Assembly (NCBI RefSeq): GCF_020295405.1
Contig: NZ_JADEYP010000029.1
Coordinates: forward strand, 1 to 56,666
Reading direction: 5' to 3'
Length of the DNA: 56,666 bases
Source of the DNA: Sphingobacterium bovistauri
Lineage (GTDB): Bacteria; Bacteroidota; Bacteroidia; Sphingobacteriales; Sphingobacteriaceae
The translations under genes were made by a program, and so were the position numbers. Positions 27,338-37,376 of this stretch are shown piece by piece. The stretch's first letter is position 1, and every line of letters begins with the position of its first letter. The notes beneath the pieces are model-generated. The model had not been told where the DNA came from. It saw only the letters and a list, made by a program, of their open reading frames with translations, and searched no databases.

Positions 27338-28453
27338 TTATCTAACTATTACCCTCCTTTCTTGTATTTCAAAAGTGTTCCCCTCGGCTAATGAAAGAAT
27401 ATCCAATACGGTTTGTACATCACTGAATTTTGATATACTTCCCTGATACTTAACATCAAGATTTACATTTTCATATATTACCTCTACATTGTACCAATCC
27501 TGAACTTCCTCCATTATATCTTTAATACTTTTGTTGTCTAAATAAAATTTACCTTCCTTCCATGCGATCACAGCCGAAGTCTTGAAATCTCGGATCATAT
27601 AATTTCCTTTATCATCCACACTCAATTCTTTACCAGGAACTAATTTTTCAGAAAAATTTGCATGATCCACTTGAATAAGCCCCTCAAATAAAGAAGCCTT
27701 AAAAGAATGTCCTTTTTTATGTTTTATATTAAACTTAGTACCAAGTACATTTACAGAAGCTGCACCGGCTTTCACTACAAAAGGACGTTTGTTTGGATCC
27801 TTTTCGACATCAAAGAATATTTCGCCATTGACCTCAACTACACGCTTGTCATTTGAAAATCTAGATGGAAAAATAATACTAGAATTAGCATTCAAAGTAG
27901 CTCTAGAATTGTCTTCAAATCTTACGGTGAAGCCTCCTCCTTTAGGGGCGAAAATTTGCTTCATTTTCACCGCGCTAGAATCATTCGCTAGAATAAATAT
28001 TTCGTTTTCTGAAATTCTTCTTATAGACAACTCACCAAGCTGATACACACTGTCGTGTTTTAAAGCGTTCAATTGAATATCTTCTCCTGCTTCATCAACT
28101 AACACCCCTTTGGCTATCTCGGGCGTTAACTCTTGTATTTCAACTATCTGATGATTTTGAGATGGAATACTATTATTCTCGTGATACCAATAATATCCAG
28201 TCAAGACAGACAATAATAGAACAGCGGCTGATGCAGCTATTTTATAATAATACGAATGTCGAATTGTTCGAGTTGGGAACAATTCTCGTTCAACATTTAA
28301 TTTTAACCTAGCTTCATCATCGTTATCCCACAGCCCATCTTCCAAAGAATAATCAACACTAGTCAACCATTCTTCCATCAATTTCAATTCATCAGGAGAT
28401 AATTGGTCATTTTTATATCTTTCAATTAGGCTATCAAAGTAGTCTCTTTTCAT
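27338..28453 (-). CDS. FecR-family anti-sigma factor, locus 1
   Basis: A 371-residue inner-membrane protein. A cytosolic N-terminal part (about 1-82) binds the sigma factor; one membrane segment (about 85-105, YYKIAASAAVLLLSVLTGYYW) follows; the periplasmic FecR domain (about 165-260, with GGGFTVRFEDNSRATLNANS) and a C-terminal DUF4974-like domain (about 300-371) would contact the STN domain of SusC. It reads in the same direction as susC, 64 bases upstream, and diverges from the sigma gene, with a 92-base control region between them. Confidence 0.92.
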   Translation of the reverse strand: MKRDYFDSLIERYKNDQLSPDELKLMEEWLTSVDYSLEDGLWDNDDEARLKLNVERELFPTRTIRHSYYYKIAASAAVLLLSVLTGYYWYHENNSIPSQNHQIVEIQELTPEIAKGVLVDEAGEDIQLNALKHDSVYQLGELSIRRISENEIFILANDSSAVKMKQIFAPKGGGFTVRFEDNSRATLNANSSIIFPSRFSNDKRVVEVNGEIFFDVEKDPNKRPFVVKAGAASVNVLGTKFNIKHKKGHSFKASLFEGLIQVDHANFSEKLVPGKELSVDDKGNYMIRDFKTSAVIAWKEGKFYLDNKSIKDIMEEVQDWYNVEVIYENVNLDVKYQGSISKFSDVQTVLDILSLAEGNTFEIQERRVIVR

Positions 28454-28545
28454 ATTTTATTGGTAGTTCAGAATATTCTTTAATACCTTAGTAACCGAAC
28501 CATCGAAAAACGCACATAAAAAAGTGTAAATATTTTGAATTAAAT

Positions 28546-29112
28546 ATGGACATTGAAGATTTAAGCCTAGAAGAAAAGTTAGATTTATCAACTAACTCTC
28601 CAAAAGTATTTGAGCAGTTGTATGAGAAATATGCTAGACCTATGTTTAACTATATCTTCTCCAAGGTAGGCGACAAGAAAATAGCAGAAGATTTATTACA
28701 AGATGTGTTTATTGAATTTTGGGAAAAAAGACTAGAAGTTCAAACTTCGGCTTATGGATTTATTCTTCAAATAGCAAAATATAAAATCTTCAATCACTAC
28801 AGATCAGAGCGTGTAAGAGACAAATACATTATGCATCTTGGCAATTTCTTGACAGAAATCAATGAATTAACGCCGCATAAATATCTTGAAGCAAAAGAGC
28901 TAATGCTACAGATTGAAGCACTAATAGATGAACTTGCTCCACAGTGTAAAAAAGTTTTTTATATGAGTCGTTTCGAACATAAAAGTAACACAGAGATAGC
29001 AGAAGAACTGAATCTATCTAAGCGAACAGTCGAAAATTATATATCCAGTTCGATGAATTTTATCAAACACAAAAACAAGTTTTTATTTATTATTCTATTC
29101 TTTTATATCTAG
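28546..29112 (+). CDS. ECF RNA polymerase sigma factor, locus 1
   Basis: A 188-residue extracytoplasmic-function sigma factor. Region 2 (about 20-90, with LLQDVFIEFWEKR and the helix ERVRDKY) and region 4 (about 130-175, with TEIAEELNLSKRTVENYISSSM) are clear; the hydrophobic tail FLFIILFFYI is common in Bacteroidota ECF factors. It is divergent from fecR, unlike in locus 2, and ends 12 bases from the convergent TlpA-like gene of locus 2 with no terminator between. Likely activates the susC promoter when cargo binds. Confidence 0.92.
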   Translation: MDIEDLSLEEKLDLSTNSPKVFEQLYEKYARPMFNYIFSKVGDKKIAEDLLQDVFIEFWEKRLEVQTSAYGFILQIAKYKIFNHYRSERVRDKYIMHLGNFLTEINELTPHKYLEAKELMLQIEALIDELAPQCKKVFYMSRFEHKSNTEIAEELNLSKRTVENYISSSMNFIKHKNKFLFIILFFYI

Positions 29113-29123
29113 TAAAAGTCATT

Positions 29124-30332
29124 TTATAGACTCAAAACATGTTTTATAAGAATATTGAGCTCATGGAACATATTTTCCCTATTGCCATTAAAGCCATTTA
29201 ATGAAAATCGAACTTGTCCATTTTTGTCAATTATAAATTGTGCCGGAATAGAATTGAGTTTATACTTACTGCCAAGCTCATAATTTGTCTCATTTTTCAC
29301 ATCCAGAACCACCTGAAAATCGAATCCCTTTTCATCTAAAAGTTGTTTTACCTTTTTCACTCGCTCACTTTCACTGAGATTTCTTTCCATTGTATTCACA
29401 AATAAAAACACCACATCTTTATTGTCTTTATATTGTTGTATTATCCGTTGCATCGTAGGAAATGATGCAATACAAGGACCGCACCATGTAGCCCAAAAAT
29501 CAAGAAAGATGACTTTTCCTTTCAAATCACTTAACCTCACTTTTTCACCATTGAGATTTCTTAGTTCAAAATCTGGAGCATCATAAGAAACAATTTTAGA
29601 CAAAAGATCCGCCTCCATATCCTTAGTAAGAACCTTCAATTGTTCAGCATAATAAGCCTCAAATCCTTCTTCATTATTATACTTCTCAATCCACAATTCT
29701 TTGAGCATTTTTTTAGAATTTTCATTGCCCCTTCCTTGTTTAACCAAAGCAGCCAAAACTGAAATCCCCTTCTCTAGCTTATTATTTTTCTGATAAAGAT
29801 TAATAAACAAATAAGGGTGTTTGGCGATAAGCTGATCGATATCTGAAAATTTCTCTAAAAATTCAAGAGATTCTTTGTGTTTTCCAGTATGCATCAACAA
29901 CTCCGCATAAACGAAGTGATGATCTTCAAAACTAGTAGACGTTTGGTTGGCATTTATATTATAAGCCAGAACCAATGAATCTGTTGAAGCCAACTGCCAG
30001 CATTTAGCTGGCAGAGCCTCAAACATTTTTACACGATCATTTGCATTTTTAATTTTAATAATATAGGATAAGGCGTTTTCATTATTCCACTCTATCAGCC
30101 TTTGAGCTGTTGCGATATGTACTTGATCCAATAGAAAATGTACTTGCGCAAACTTCTCTTGTGGGTAGTCAAGTTCAAATTTTGAATACAAACCCATCAA
30201 ATCCTTTTCATTTTCAGCATTTCTAATCTGCTTTGCAAAATCAGGAATACCTACAAAAGGAGATATACTTCGCTCTTGACCAAAGGCAATAAAATGGCCT
30301 ATAATGAAACCCAATATTATTAAATAACGCAT
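29124..30332 (-). CDS. TlpA-like thioredoxin-fold protein, locus 2
   Basis: A 402-residue exported protein (signal peptide about 1-18). The C-terminal 150 residues form a TlpA/ResA-type redoxin domain with FWATWCGPC, C284 and C287, and the downstream cis-Pro in LNSIPAQF. The N-terminal about 230 residues are helical, as in other Bacteroidota TlpA fusions. Its ATG overlaps the stop of the PKD-like gene by one base (TAATG), so translation is coupled. It occupies the same place as the double-thioredoxin gene in locus 1 although it belongs to a different thioredoxin subfamily. Confidence 0.88.
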   Translation of the reverse strand: MRYLIILGFIIGHFIAFGQERSISPFVGIPDFAKQIRNAENEKDLMGLYSKFELDYPQEKFAQVHFLLDQVHIATAQRLIEWNNENALSYIIKIKNANDRVKMFEALPAKCWQLASTDSLVLAYNINANQTSTSFEDHHFVYAELLMHTGKHKESLEFLEKFSDIDQLIAKHPYLFINLYQKNNKLEKGISVLAALVKQGRGNENSKKMLKELWIEKYNNEEGFEAYYAEQLKVLTKDMEADLLSKIVSYDAPDFELRNLNGEKVRLSDLKGKVIFLDFWATWCGPCIASFPTMQRIIQQYKDNKDVVFLFVNTMERNLSESERVKKVKQLLDEKGFDFQVVLDVKNETNYELGSKYKLNSIPAQFIIDKNGQVRFSLNGFNGNRENMFHELNILIKHVLSL

Positions 30333-31780
30333 TATTTTTTGTTTTTATACTCTAACGAAATTGGCTTATTCAATCCTTCATACAATCGAGTATATGTGCT
30401 TTCGACAAACTCTCCAATATTATTGATAGAAAAAACATATACTCTTCCCTCTTGCCCATCATAGGTACCTACGGCTAGAGTACGGTTATTGTCAGGAAAA
30501 CCTACAAAACTACTTCTCGTTTGCTTCATACGCATCGAAGTAACATTGATATTAGTCGGAAAAGTATAAACAAGTTTAGACGTATTGTTTGCCACATCTA
30601 ATAAGTATAATTCATTCCCAACACCATAGTAGATATGAAAATATAGCCCAGAAAATGCCGCCGCTGATGCTTGAAATAATTTAGATGCATTATCTACTTT
30701 ATGTTTACTTACCGCTAAACCAGCACTGTGAATTCTCAAAACATAAGGTACTTGCTGTTCATCTTTCATCAAGAAGCTATACTGACTCAATGGAGCAACA
30801 CCCCCAAACATTACATCCAAGCCCACATTCCCCATCTCAAAAGGTGCGTTAGCAACTACTGAAAATTGTCTAAATTGCTTATTACCATAGTTAACAAACT
30901 TCTTCGCCATTTCATCATAAAATATTCCTGCATCACTACTTTGAGCAGATATAAAATACTTTGACAACTTATACTCACCAGAAACAGGAACACCAAATCT
31001 GAAATCTATTTGATTAGAATAGATTTTACCATTATCAATATAGAATGTATTAGCTCCAAGCATGTTATAATTAAATTCTTCAGGTTTAATTTCTCTAGGC
31101 TTCTCCACAAACCAATCACTTCCCATATTTATTTTAGTAAAATCTGTATATTTTACACGTACAGATTCTGATTCACCAAGCAAAAATATATCTTGAGATC
31201 CACCAAACATAGTTGTTAATACGCGTGCCGTATGCAATTTTCGAGGAATTGTCAGATTAGGATTTGCTGTACTCAACAAATTTTTGATACTATATCCATC
31301 TGGATGTAATAAATCAATATCACTTTCACCTGATGCGTTTTCACTAATCAACAACCACCCTTCACTCAACTTGCTACCTACTTGCAATAAATATTTTTTA
31401 AAAGTCGAAACTCCTGTTTTTTGATCGGTTACAGTATAGAGTAAAGTATACGAGTCAGGGCGAAGCCAAAATTGTACATTTAAATCTTTACTTTCGGAAA
31501 GCACTTCATCAATCAATCCTGTTATAGGTGGATTGGATAGGTATACAGACCACTTGTAAGCTAAGTTCTCTGAATTTGGCTCTAGAGATTGCTCTACTAA
31601 AGTCTGTACTTTAAGGGTGTCGAATTGATTGATCTTAATAGTATCACTTCCATTCTTTAAAACTGACACCTTATTAATTTCACTAATATCATAACTACCT
31701 TTATCCTTATAACAAGATATCTGTAAGATTATAAAAAGTAAAATTCCAATTTTACTCCATACGTTTATAATAATTTTCAT
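30332..31780 (-). CDS. PKD-like family lipoprotein, locus 2
   Basis: A 482-residue lipoprotein (lipobox LQISC) homologous to the locus 1 protein: after the Cys comes YKDKGSYDISEINKV against FKDKGNYDYSEINEI in locus 1. The N-terminal PKD-like domain is followed by beta-rich repeats. Likely a surface accessory protein of the SusCD complex. It lies between the DUF4843 gene (17 bases) and the TlpA-like gene (1-base overlap). Confidence 0.85.
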   Translation of the reverse strand: MKIIINVWSKIGILLFIILQISCYKDKGSYDISEINKVSVLKNGSDTIKINQFDTLKVQTLVEQSLEPNSENLAYKWSVYLSNPPITGLIDEVLSESKDLNVQFWLRPDSYTLLYTVTDQKTGVSTFKKYLLQVGSKLSEGWLLISENASGESDIDLLHPDGYSIKNLLSTANPNLTIPRKLHTARVLTTMFGGSQDIFLLGESESVRVKYTDFTKINMGSDWFVEKPREIKPEEFNYNMLGANTFYIDNGKIYSNQIDFRFGVPVSGEYKLSKYFISAQSSDAGIFYDEMAKKFVNYGNKQFRQFSVVANAPFEMGNVGLDVMFGGVAPLSQYSFLMKDEQQVPYVLRIHSAGLAVSKHKVDNASKLFQASAAAFSGLYFHIYYGVGNELYLLDVANNTSKLVYTFPTNINVTSMRMKQTRSSFVGFPDNNRTLAVGTYDGQEGRVYVFSINNIGEFVESTYTRLYEGLNKPISLEYKNKK

Positions 31781-31797
31781 TTTATTAATATTTAAGG

Positions 31798-32490
31798 TTA
31801 AGGGAATCGAACTGGCAATCCATTTTCAGCTTTCATTTCTTCGCCATGAGTCTGTAAATATAGAGTTAGATAATTACGACATTTAGCAACAATAAAAATC
31901 AGGACTTCTGGGTGTAAAGAAGTAAAATCACTATATCCTGTCTCTCGAATAATCAACTTATATTTTTCTTGACTATATTCTCCAAATCTTATGTCATTCC
32001 ATGAAGCTGGCCTTGTCAGATAATTATTTAGTTTGATTAGGTACGATGATTGTTCCTTGGGACCTACTTTGAAATACTCAGAATCTTTAAGAGTCAACTT
32101 AATTCTTGCTTCTTTTGTGTTTAAACTTTCAGTTTTATTCACTTTAACGCGCAACGTACCTTCATAACTATCCGCAGGAATAGTTGTTGGTAATAGCTCA
32201 TAGTGCGATGAAATAGCTGTCGTTTCGTCCTCCACGACACCAATACTCACCTCTCGCTCAAAATTCACCTTGTGACCTACAATTCGAATGGGCAATTCTA
32301 TCGTATCCGAAAGCACATCTTCATTTTTCACCGCAAAGCTAACAGTCATACTATCTTGCCCAGCAGCAATAGCTTTCTTATAAATAGCGATACCTGATCC
32401 AAAATCATAAGAAAGCATTTTATCTTTCTTACAACCTATCTGCATTAAGCCCATGGCTGCTGCAAATAATATTATTATATATTTTCTCAC
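31798..32490 (-). CDS. DUF4843 lipoprotein, locus 2
   Basis: A 230-residue lipoprotein (lipobox LMQIGC) of the same family as the locus 1 DUF4843 protein: a SVSF/TIEL beta region and a C-terminal helical stretch (FGEYSQEKYKLI, paralleling FSEKKYRLICE of locus 1). Shorter than its paralog by about 55 residues, mostly at the C-terminus. Function unknown; by position a SusCD partner. Confidence 0.8.
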   Translation of the reverse strand: MRKYIIILFAAAMGLMQIGCKKDKMLSYDFGSGIAIYKKAIAAGQDSMTVSFAVKNEDVLSDTIELPIRIVGHKVNFEREVSIGVVEDETTAISSHYELLPTTIPADSYEGTLRVKVNKTESLNTKEARIKLTLKDSEYFKVGPKEQSSYLIKLNNYLTRPASWNDIRFGEYSQEKYKLIIRETGYSDFTSLHPEVLIFIVAKCRNYLTLYLQTHGEEMKAENGLPVRFP

Positions 32491-32502
32491 CGTTTACGTT
32501 AT

Positions 32503-33903
32503 TTATTGGTTATTAAATTCAATCTCATCATTTGGTCTAGGCAACACATACTCTTTAGTTGTCATATCTTGACCATATCCTGAAATTCGAAGCGTATTAT
32601 TTCGCTTGTAATAGAAAAATAATTGTCCCTCTTGATAAAACTCCTTTTGGTATTCTTTAAAAATTTCTAAAGTAACCTGACTTTCAGTCAAACTAGAAGT
32701 AAGTGATCCAATCCCTCTATTTGCTCTTACTACATTCAAATAATTAACCTTTTGTGTCAAATCATTACTAGCTTCTGCAGCTATATAATATACTTCTGAA
32801 AGTCTTATCAAAGGCACTCTTTTCGTGTTTAGCACATCTGTTTGGATATCATCAGTCAAATATTTAATGGGATAACGCTGACTGGTCGTACCATCTGTCT
32901 TCCACAAAAACACTTGTCTAAAGTCCGTACTAGAACCTTCGAATAAGGTGGTAATAAACGCTTCTTTATTCGTCAATACACTTGAACCTGATGACTCACG
33001 AAACAGTCCGTCATTAATATTCTTCAATGTCGGCACATAAATACCAAACAATTGCTCTGACAAAAATGTACGATTAGGCGCAGTTCCTGCTAAATTGCTT
33101 CGTTGAATAAATGGAAACAATGTAGTATTATCAATAACCACACGCGCACTTTGTAATGCTGTAGCTTTATCCCCCACATATAATGCAATACGTGCTTTTA
33201 ATGCATTCGCAGCCCAATAATTCATGTGATTTCTAGTATGCGACTTAAATGGATCTGCTACACCGTAGTTTACATTTTTATGTATTGATAACAAAGCGAT
33301 TGCTTCATCCAAATCTTGTAAACATCGCTGCACATAATCTGACGTAATAAGATTTGGCTTAACCTTCATCTCAAATACATCTATATAAGGAATACTTTTT
33401 TCTTGCATACCTACTGTTGGCGTAGGCCCATAAGCTCTAAATAAATCAAAATGCAAAAATGCACGAAGACCTAATGCCTCTCCTTTTATCAGCTCATAAT
33501 ATCCTTCAGAAAAAACACTTTTCTTACTTTCAATATTTGCCAACAGATTATTAATATTAGCAATGGTACTATAAGCGTTATTCCAAATTTGATCTAATCT
33601 AGCTTGTACTCCTGCATTTGCATAATTGTATTTTCCGAATTCGTAATAGGCATGTGTATTTCCACTGACATCGTATTGTTGTGCAAGTACGTCCATAGTT
33701 GCCATTGTCATTTCTCGAGCATACAATGAAGTAGAAGCCATCTTCACATATATTCCATTCAGAGCATCTTTGAAACCTTGTTCATCTTCGAATAAAACTC
33801 TTTCCGAAATATTTGTTTTGGGTTGCACATCAAGCCATTTTGTACAGCTACTCAACGAAACCGTAAGTATACTTGCTGTTATAAATAAGAATTTATATTT
33901 CAT
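32503..33903 (-). CDS. SusD/RagB-family surface lipoprotein, locus 2
   Basis: A 466-residue cargo-binding lipoprotein with lipobox LSLSSC (Cys20) and TKWLDVQPKTNISERV directly after it. It shares the family motif VPLIRLSEVYYIAAEA (about 367-382) and the early ALNGIYVKMASTSLYAREMTMATMDVL stretch (in part), which parallels the locus 1 SusD and shows that the loci are paralogous. It begins 11 bases after the end of the SusC gene. Confidence 0.94.
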   Translation of the reverse strand: MKYKFLFITASILTVSLSSCTKWLDVQPKTNISERVLFEDEQGFKDALNGIYVKMASTSLYAREMTMATMDVLAQQYDVSGNTHAYYEFGKYNYANAGVQARLDQIWNNAYSTIANINNLLANIESKKSVFSEGYYELIKGEALGLRAFLHFDLFRAYGPTPTVGMQEKSIPYIDVFEMKVKPNLITSDYVQRCLQDLDEAIALLSIHKNVNYGVADPFKSHTRNHMNYWAANALKARIALYVGDKATALQSARVVIDNTTLFPFIQRSNLAGTAPNRTFLSEQLFGIYVPTLKNINDGLFRESSGSSVLTNKEAFITTLFEGSSTDFRQVFLWKTDGTTSQRYPIKYLTDDIQTDVLNTKRVPLIRLSEVYYIAAEASNDLTQKVNYLNVVRANRGIGSLTSSLTESQVTLEIFKEYQKEFYQEGQLFFYYKRNNTLRISGYGQDMTTKEYVLPRPNDEIEFNNQ

Positions 33904-33914
33904 ATTGTTTACGA

Positions 33915-36900
33915 TTAAAATGATGTGTTTAAAGTAAATGTAAAATTGCGAGCAAATGGATAAGCTAAGCCTCTTTCGACTTGAATAGTAGAAAGTTGTA
34001 ATATATTATTTCCTTGCATCGTAAGACGTGTATTTTTCAATTTCCATTTGTTAGTCCATCTTTCGGGCAGAATATACCCTAAAGAAATACTTGTGAAATT
34101 TAGGTAGTTGTTTTTCTGCATAAAACGAGATGTAGCAAGTGTAGCTGAAGTAACCGTATTACCCTCAACATCTGTCAATCCTTTGAAGAATGTCACATCT
34201 CCAGGTTTTGTCCAACGATCTAAGAATACACGCTCATCTACGTTCATATTTAAGTTTGCATTTTCTACGTAATCCACCAAGGTTTGATTATACTGTTTAG
34301 CTCCTGTTTGGTAACTAAAGTATGCGCCAAACTGCCAACCTTTATAGGCTAGATTAGTTCCAAAATTTCCACTGATTTTCGGAATACCATCACCTACAAT
34401 CACCTTATCTTGTGCATTCCACACATAAGTTAATTCTCCATTACGATCATAAAACAACTCTTGACCTGTACTTGGATCGATACCAGCAGACAATACAGCC
34501 CAAATAGAATTTACAGATTCACCTTCTACATAACGTTGTTGTGGTAATCGTTGGTTATTCTGATCATTGGCTTCATTCATCTTCTTAAGGGCATTCGAAA
34601 TTTCCTTAATTTCATTTCTGTTATGAATCGCATTTACAAAAACAGACCATGTTAATTTTGATTCTCCTGGCTTAAAGATAAAAGCGTTCAAGTTTCCTTC
34701 AATACCTTTATTAGCCAATTTACCCATGTTCTCTTTGTAAGAACTTACACCTAATGAAGGTGGTGTATTTACATCTAACAACAAATTATTAGTCAACTCA
34801 TAATAAGCATCTATTCGCATGATAAACCTATCCGCCCAAAATGCTAAATCAGCCCCCATGTTATACTTCATGGTTTCTTGCCATTTCAGATTCGTATTAC
34901 CATAGCCTAATACCGTAGCACCATAACCTCCTAAATAATCTTGTGCAGTATTGTAGCCATATGTTGTGATAGCCATATACGGAGGAAACTGCTGGCTACC
35001 TGTCGTACCGATTCCACCTCGTATTTTAAATCTATTGATGTATGGGCGCATAGATGTCATAAATGATTCTTCATGCATATTCCAACCCAAACCAACAGCA
35101 CCAAAAGGAGCATAGCGGTTCAATTCACCAAACTGTGTAGAACCGTCAACATTCAACGCTAGATCGAACAAAATTCTTCTATCATACGTATAGTTGAAAT
35201 TGGCAAATGACGAAAATCTACGCGTAATATTATTTTGACCTCTTGGTCTACTACCATTCTGGTAAGCATTACCATAAAAAATCTCATCTAAACGGTTATT
35301 TGGAAATCCGATAACGGATATACCTGTTGATTTACTTTGCTGCTCAGCTGCAGAAACTCCCAGTGTCGCAAATATTAAATTTTTACCAAAGGTTTTACTA
35401 TAATCTCCAACTAAACTTGCATCGTAATTGAAAAAGCTTGAATTCGATCTATCGTAAGAACCTCTCGTTGCATAAGCTTCTGAATTGTAGTCCGTAATAT
35501 TAGAGAAGGCAGTATGATCAGCAGGTAGGAACACATTGCTTTCATCATTTTGCTTATTGATACCAAGTTTACCAGTAATACGGAAACCGCCATCAAGACG
35601 CCATTCTAGGAATGTGTTATTATTAATGCCTGTATATTTAGTAAAATTGACTGTTCCAATATTTGCATTGTAAAGCGGATTAGAAATATTTGATGTTCCC
35701 CCAACACCAAAATTCATAATATTCTCCAGAGTTTTCACCACATTTCCATTGGCGTCATAAGGATTCCAATAAGGATTCATTCTTGAATAATCTCCGAAAC
35801 TACCATAAGGAGAATTTTCAGATGTATTCGTATTAATATTTAACTGATTACGTAAAATAAAGTTGTTTTTACGGTATGATAATACCATTCCACCTTCAAA
35901 CGTTTCGCGATCAGAACCTTTCATTACCCCCTTATTATTTGTGTATCCAGCAGATGCACCATAACGTACGTGGTTATCTCCACCTTCCACATAAATCGAT
36001 TGCTTCGTTCCAACGCCTGTCTGTAATGGCTGCGACAACCAATATGTATCTACACCAGAAGCTACTGCAGCCATTCGATTTGAATAGCGCTGATCTAGTA
36101 TAAGTTGATTTTCCGGTCTGTTAGTTTTATAAATTCCACTGATACGTTCTAATTCTAATTTATCTTTCGCATTTAACAAATTATAAGAGGTTAAATCTGG
36201 AGCAGTGATTTGTAATGTACTCGTAAAACTCACATTCAATCGCCCCGCTTGAGGTTGTTTTGTTTCCACAACAATAACACCGTTTGCTGCTCTAGAACCA
36301 TAAGCTGAAGTTGCTACCGCATCCTTCAGAATAGTTATCTTATCAATTCGGTTAATATCTAAATCATATATTTTTTGCAAGCTCGCTTCAAAACCATCCA
36401 ACATAAATAAGGGCATACTTGGATTTGACTGGTAAGCCGCCATAAAATCTGCTCCTGATTGATTGCTCACTCCTCCTTCACCCTGAACCGGAAAATTGTT
36501 TGTTCCGCGTAAACTGATTTTAGGAAGTTGATTCGGATCCGATCCAAACTCCAAATTGTCGGGGATTCTAACTGCAGGATCAAATACTTTCAAAGCGTCA
36601 AATACACTCATGGCATTTACACTACGTAATTGATCACCTGTTACAGCTGTTGCTGCTCCTGTAAAGTTTTCCGTAGGACGACTAAAAAGTCCTGTCACGA
36701 CAACATCAGCTATACTTTCTGTTCTCTCCGAAAGCTCAACAACGAGTTCAGTTCCATGACGTAAGGATACTTTTTCATTATTCATACCTAGGAAACTTAC
36801 AACCAAATACGATTCGTATTCAGGAAGCTCTAGCTGAAAATTACCTTTTTCATCAGATCTTGAATTTATTTTTTTGACACCAGAACTAATAGTTGCTCCA

Positions 36901-37298
36901 GCGATTGGTTTCTTTGATACGGCATTAAAAACTCTTCCTTTGTACGTTTTTTTAACGGCACGTTCCTCATCCATCAATACGATTGTTTCTTTATTAATTA
37001 TAAAAACAACCCCTGTGGTAGGATTAAAATACTTTATCAAGACATCATTGATATCAGCATTTTTGAATTTTGGATTTATACGTTGATTAAAATTCAATTT
37101 ATTCGAGCTAAACACAAAATTATAGCCCGTTTGTTTACGAATGTCTGTTAGAAATTCATTTAATGTTACTCCCTTTTTATCGATAGTAATAGGTTTCGTC
37201 TGTCCGAATACAAACTGAACATTACAAACCCATATAGCTATTAATAAAGTAGGATAAATAAGCTTTGATAATACTTTACACATAAGTTTTAAATTCAT
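33915..37298 (-). CDS. SusC/RagA TonB-dependent transporter with STN domain, locus 2
   Basis: A 1127-residue outer-membrane transporter. Order: signal region (about 1-33); STN domain (about 37-105, VTLNEFLTDIRKQTGYNFV); beta domain with KTYKGRVFNAVSKKPIAGAT (about 115-190); plug with TILKDAVATSAYGSRAANGV; barrel ending in TLNTSF. The STN domain fits regulation by the FecR protein encoded 78 bases upstream. ATGs at 37298 and 37283 are both possible starts; the second leaves a slightly shorter signal sequence. Confidence 0.95.
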   Translation of the reverse strand: MNLKLMCKVLSKLIYPTLLIAIWVCNVQFVFGQTKPITIDKKGVTLNEFLTDIRKQTGYNFVFSSNKLNFNQRINPKFKNADINDVLIKYFNPTTGVVFIINKETIVLMDEERAVKKTYKGRVFNAVSKKPIAGATISSGVKKINSRSDEKGNFQLELPEYESYLVVSFLGMNNEKVSLRHGTELVVELSERTESIADVVVTGLFSRPTENFTGAATAVTGDQLRSVNAMSVFDALKVFDPAVRIPDNLEFGSDPNQLPKISLRGTNNFPVQGEGGVSNQSGADFMAAYQSNPSMPLFMLDGFEASLQKIYDLDINRIDKITILKDAVATSAYGSRAANGVIVVETKQPQAGRLNVSFTSTLQITAPDLTSYNLLNAKDKLELERISGIYKTNRPENQLILDQRYSNRMAAVASGVDTYWLSQPLQTGVGTKQSIYVEGGDNHVRYGASAGYTNNKGVMKGSDRETFEGGMVLSYRKNNFILRNQLNINTNTSENSPYGSFGDYSRMNPYWNPYDANGNVVKTLENIMNFGVGGTSNISNPLYNANIGTVNFTKYTGINNNTFLEWRLDGGFRITGKLGINKQNDESNVFLPADHTAFSNITDYNSEAYATRGSYDRSNSSFFNYDASLVGDYSKTFGKNLIFATLGVSAAEQQSKSTGISVIGFPNNRLDEIFYGNAYQNGSRPRGQNNITRRFSSFANFNYTYDRRILFDLALNVDGSTQFGELNRYAPFGAVGLGWNMHEESFMTSMRPYINRFKIRGGIGTTGSQQFPPYMAITTYGYNTAQDYLGGYGATVLGYGNTNLKWQETMKYNMGADLAFWADRFIMRIDAYYELTNNLLLDVNTPPSLGVSSYKENMGKLANKGIEGNLNAFIFKPGESKLTWSVFVNAIHNRNEIKEISNALKKMNEANDQNNQRLPQQRYVEGESVNSIWAVLSAGIDPSTGQELFYDRNGELTYVWNAQDKVIVGDGIPKISGNFGTNLAYKGWQFGAYFSYQTGAKQYNQTLVDYVENANLNMNVDERVFLDRWTKPGDVTFFKGLTDVEGNTVTSATLATSRFMQKNNYLNFTSISLGYILPERWTNKWKLKNTRLTMQGNNILQLSTIQVERGLAYPFARNFTFTLNTSF

Positions 37299-37376
37299 AA
37301 GCTCTTATTAATTTAGGTTAAAGAGCATGTTAGGTTTAATTATTTTTCTTATTGTTATTTAATTATATCCAAGTAC

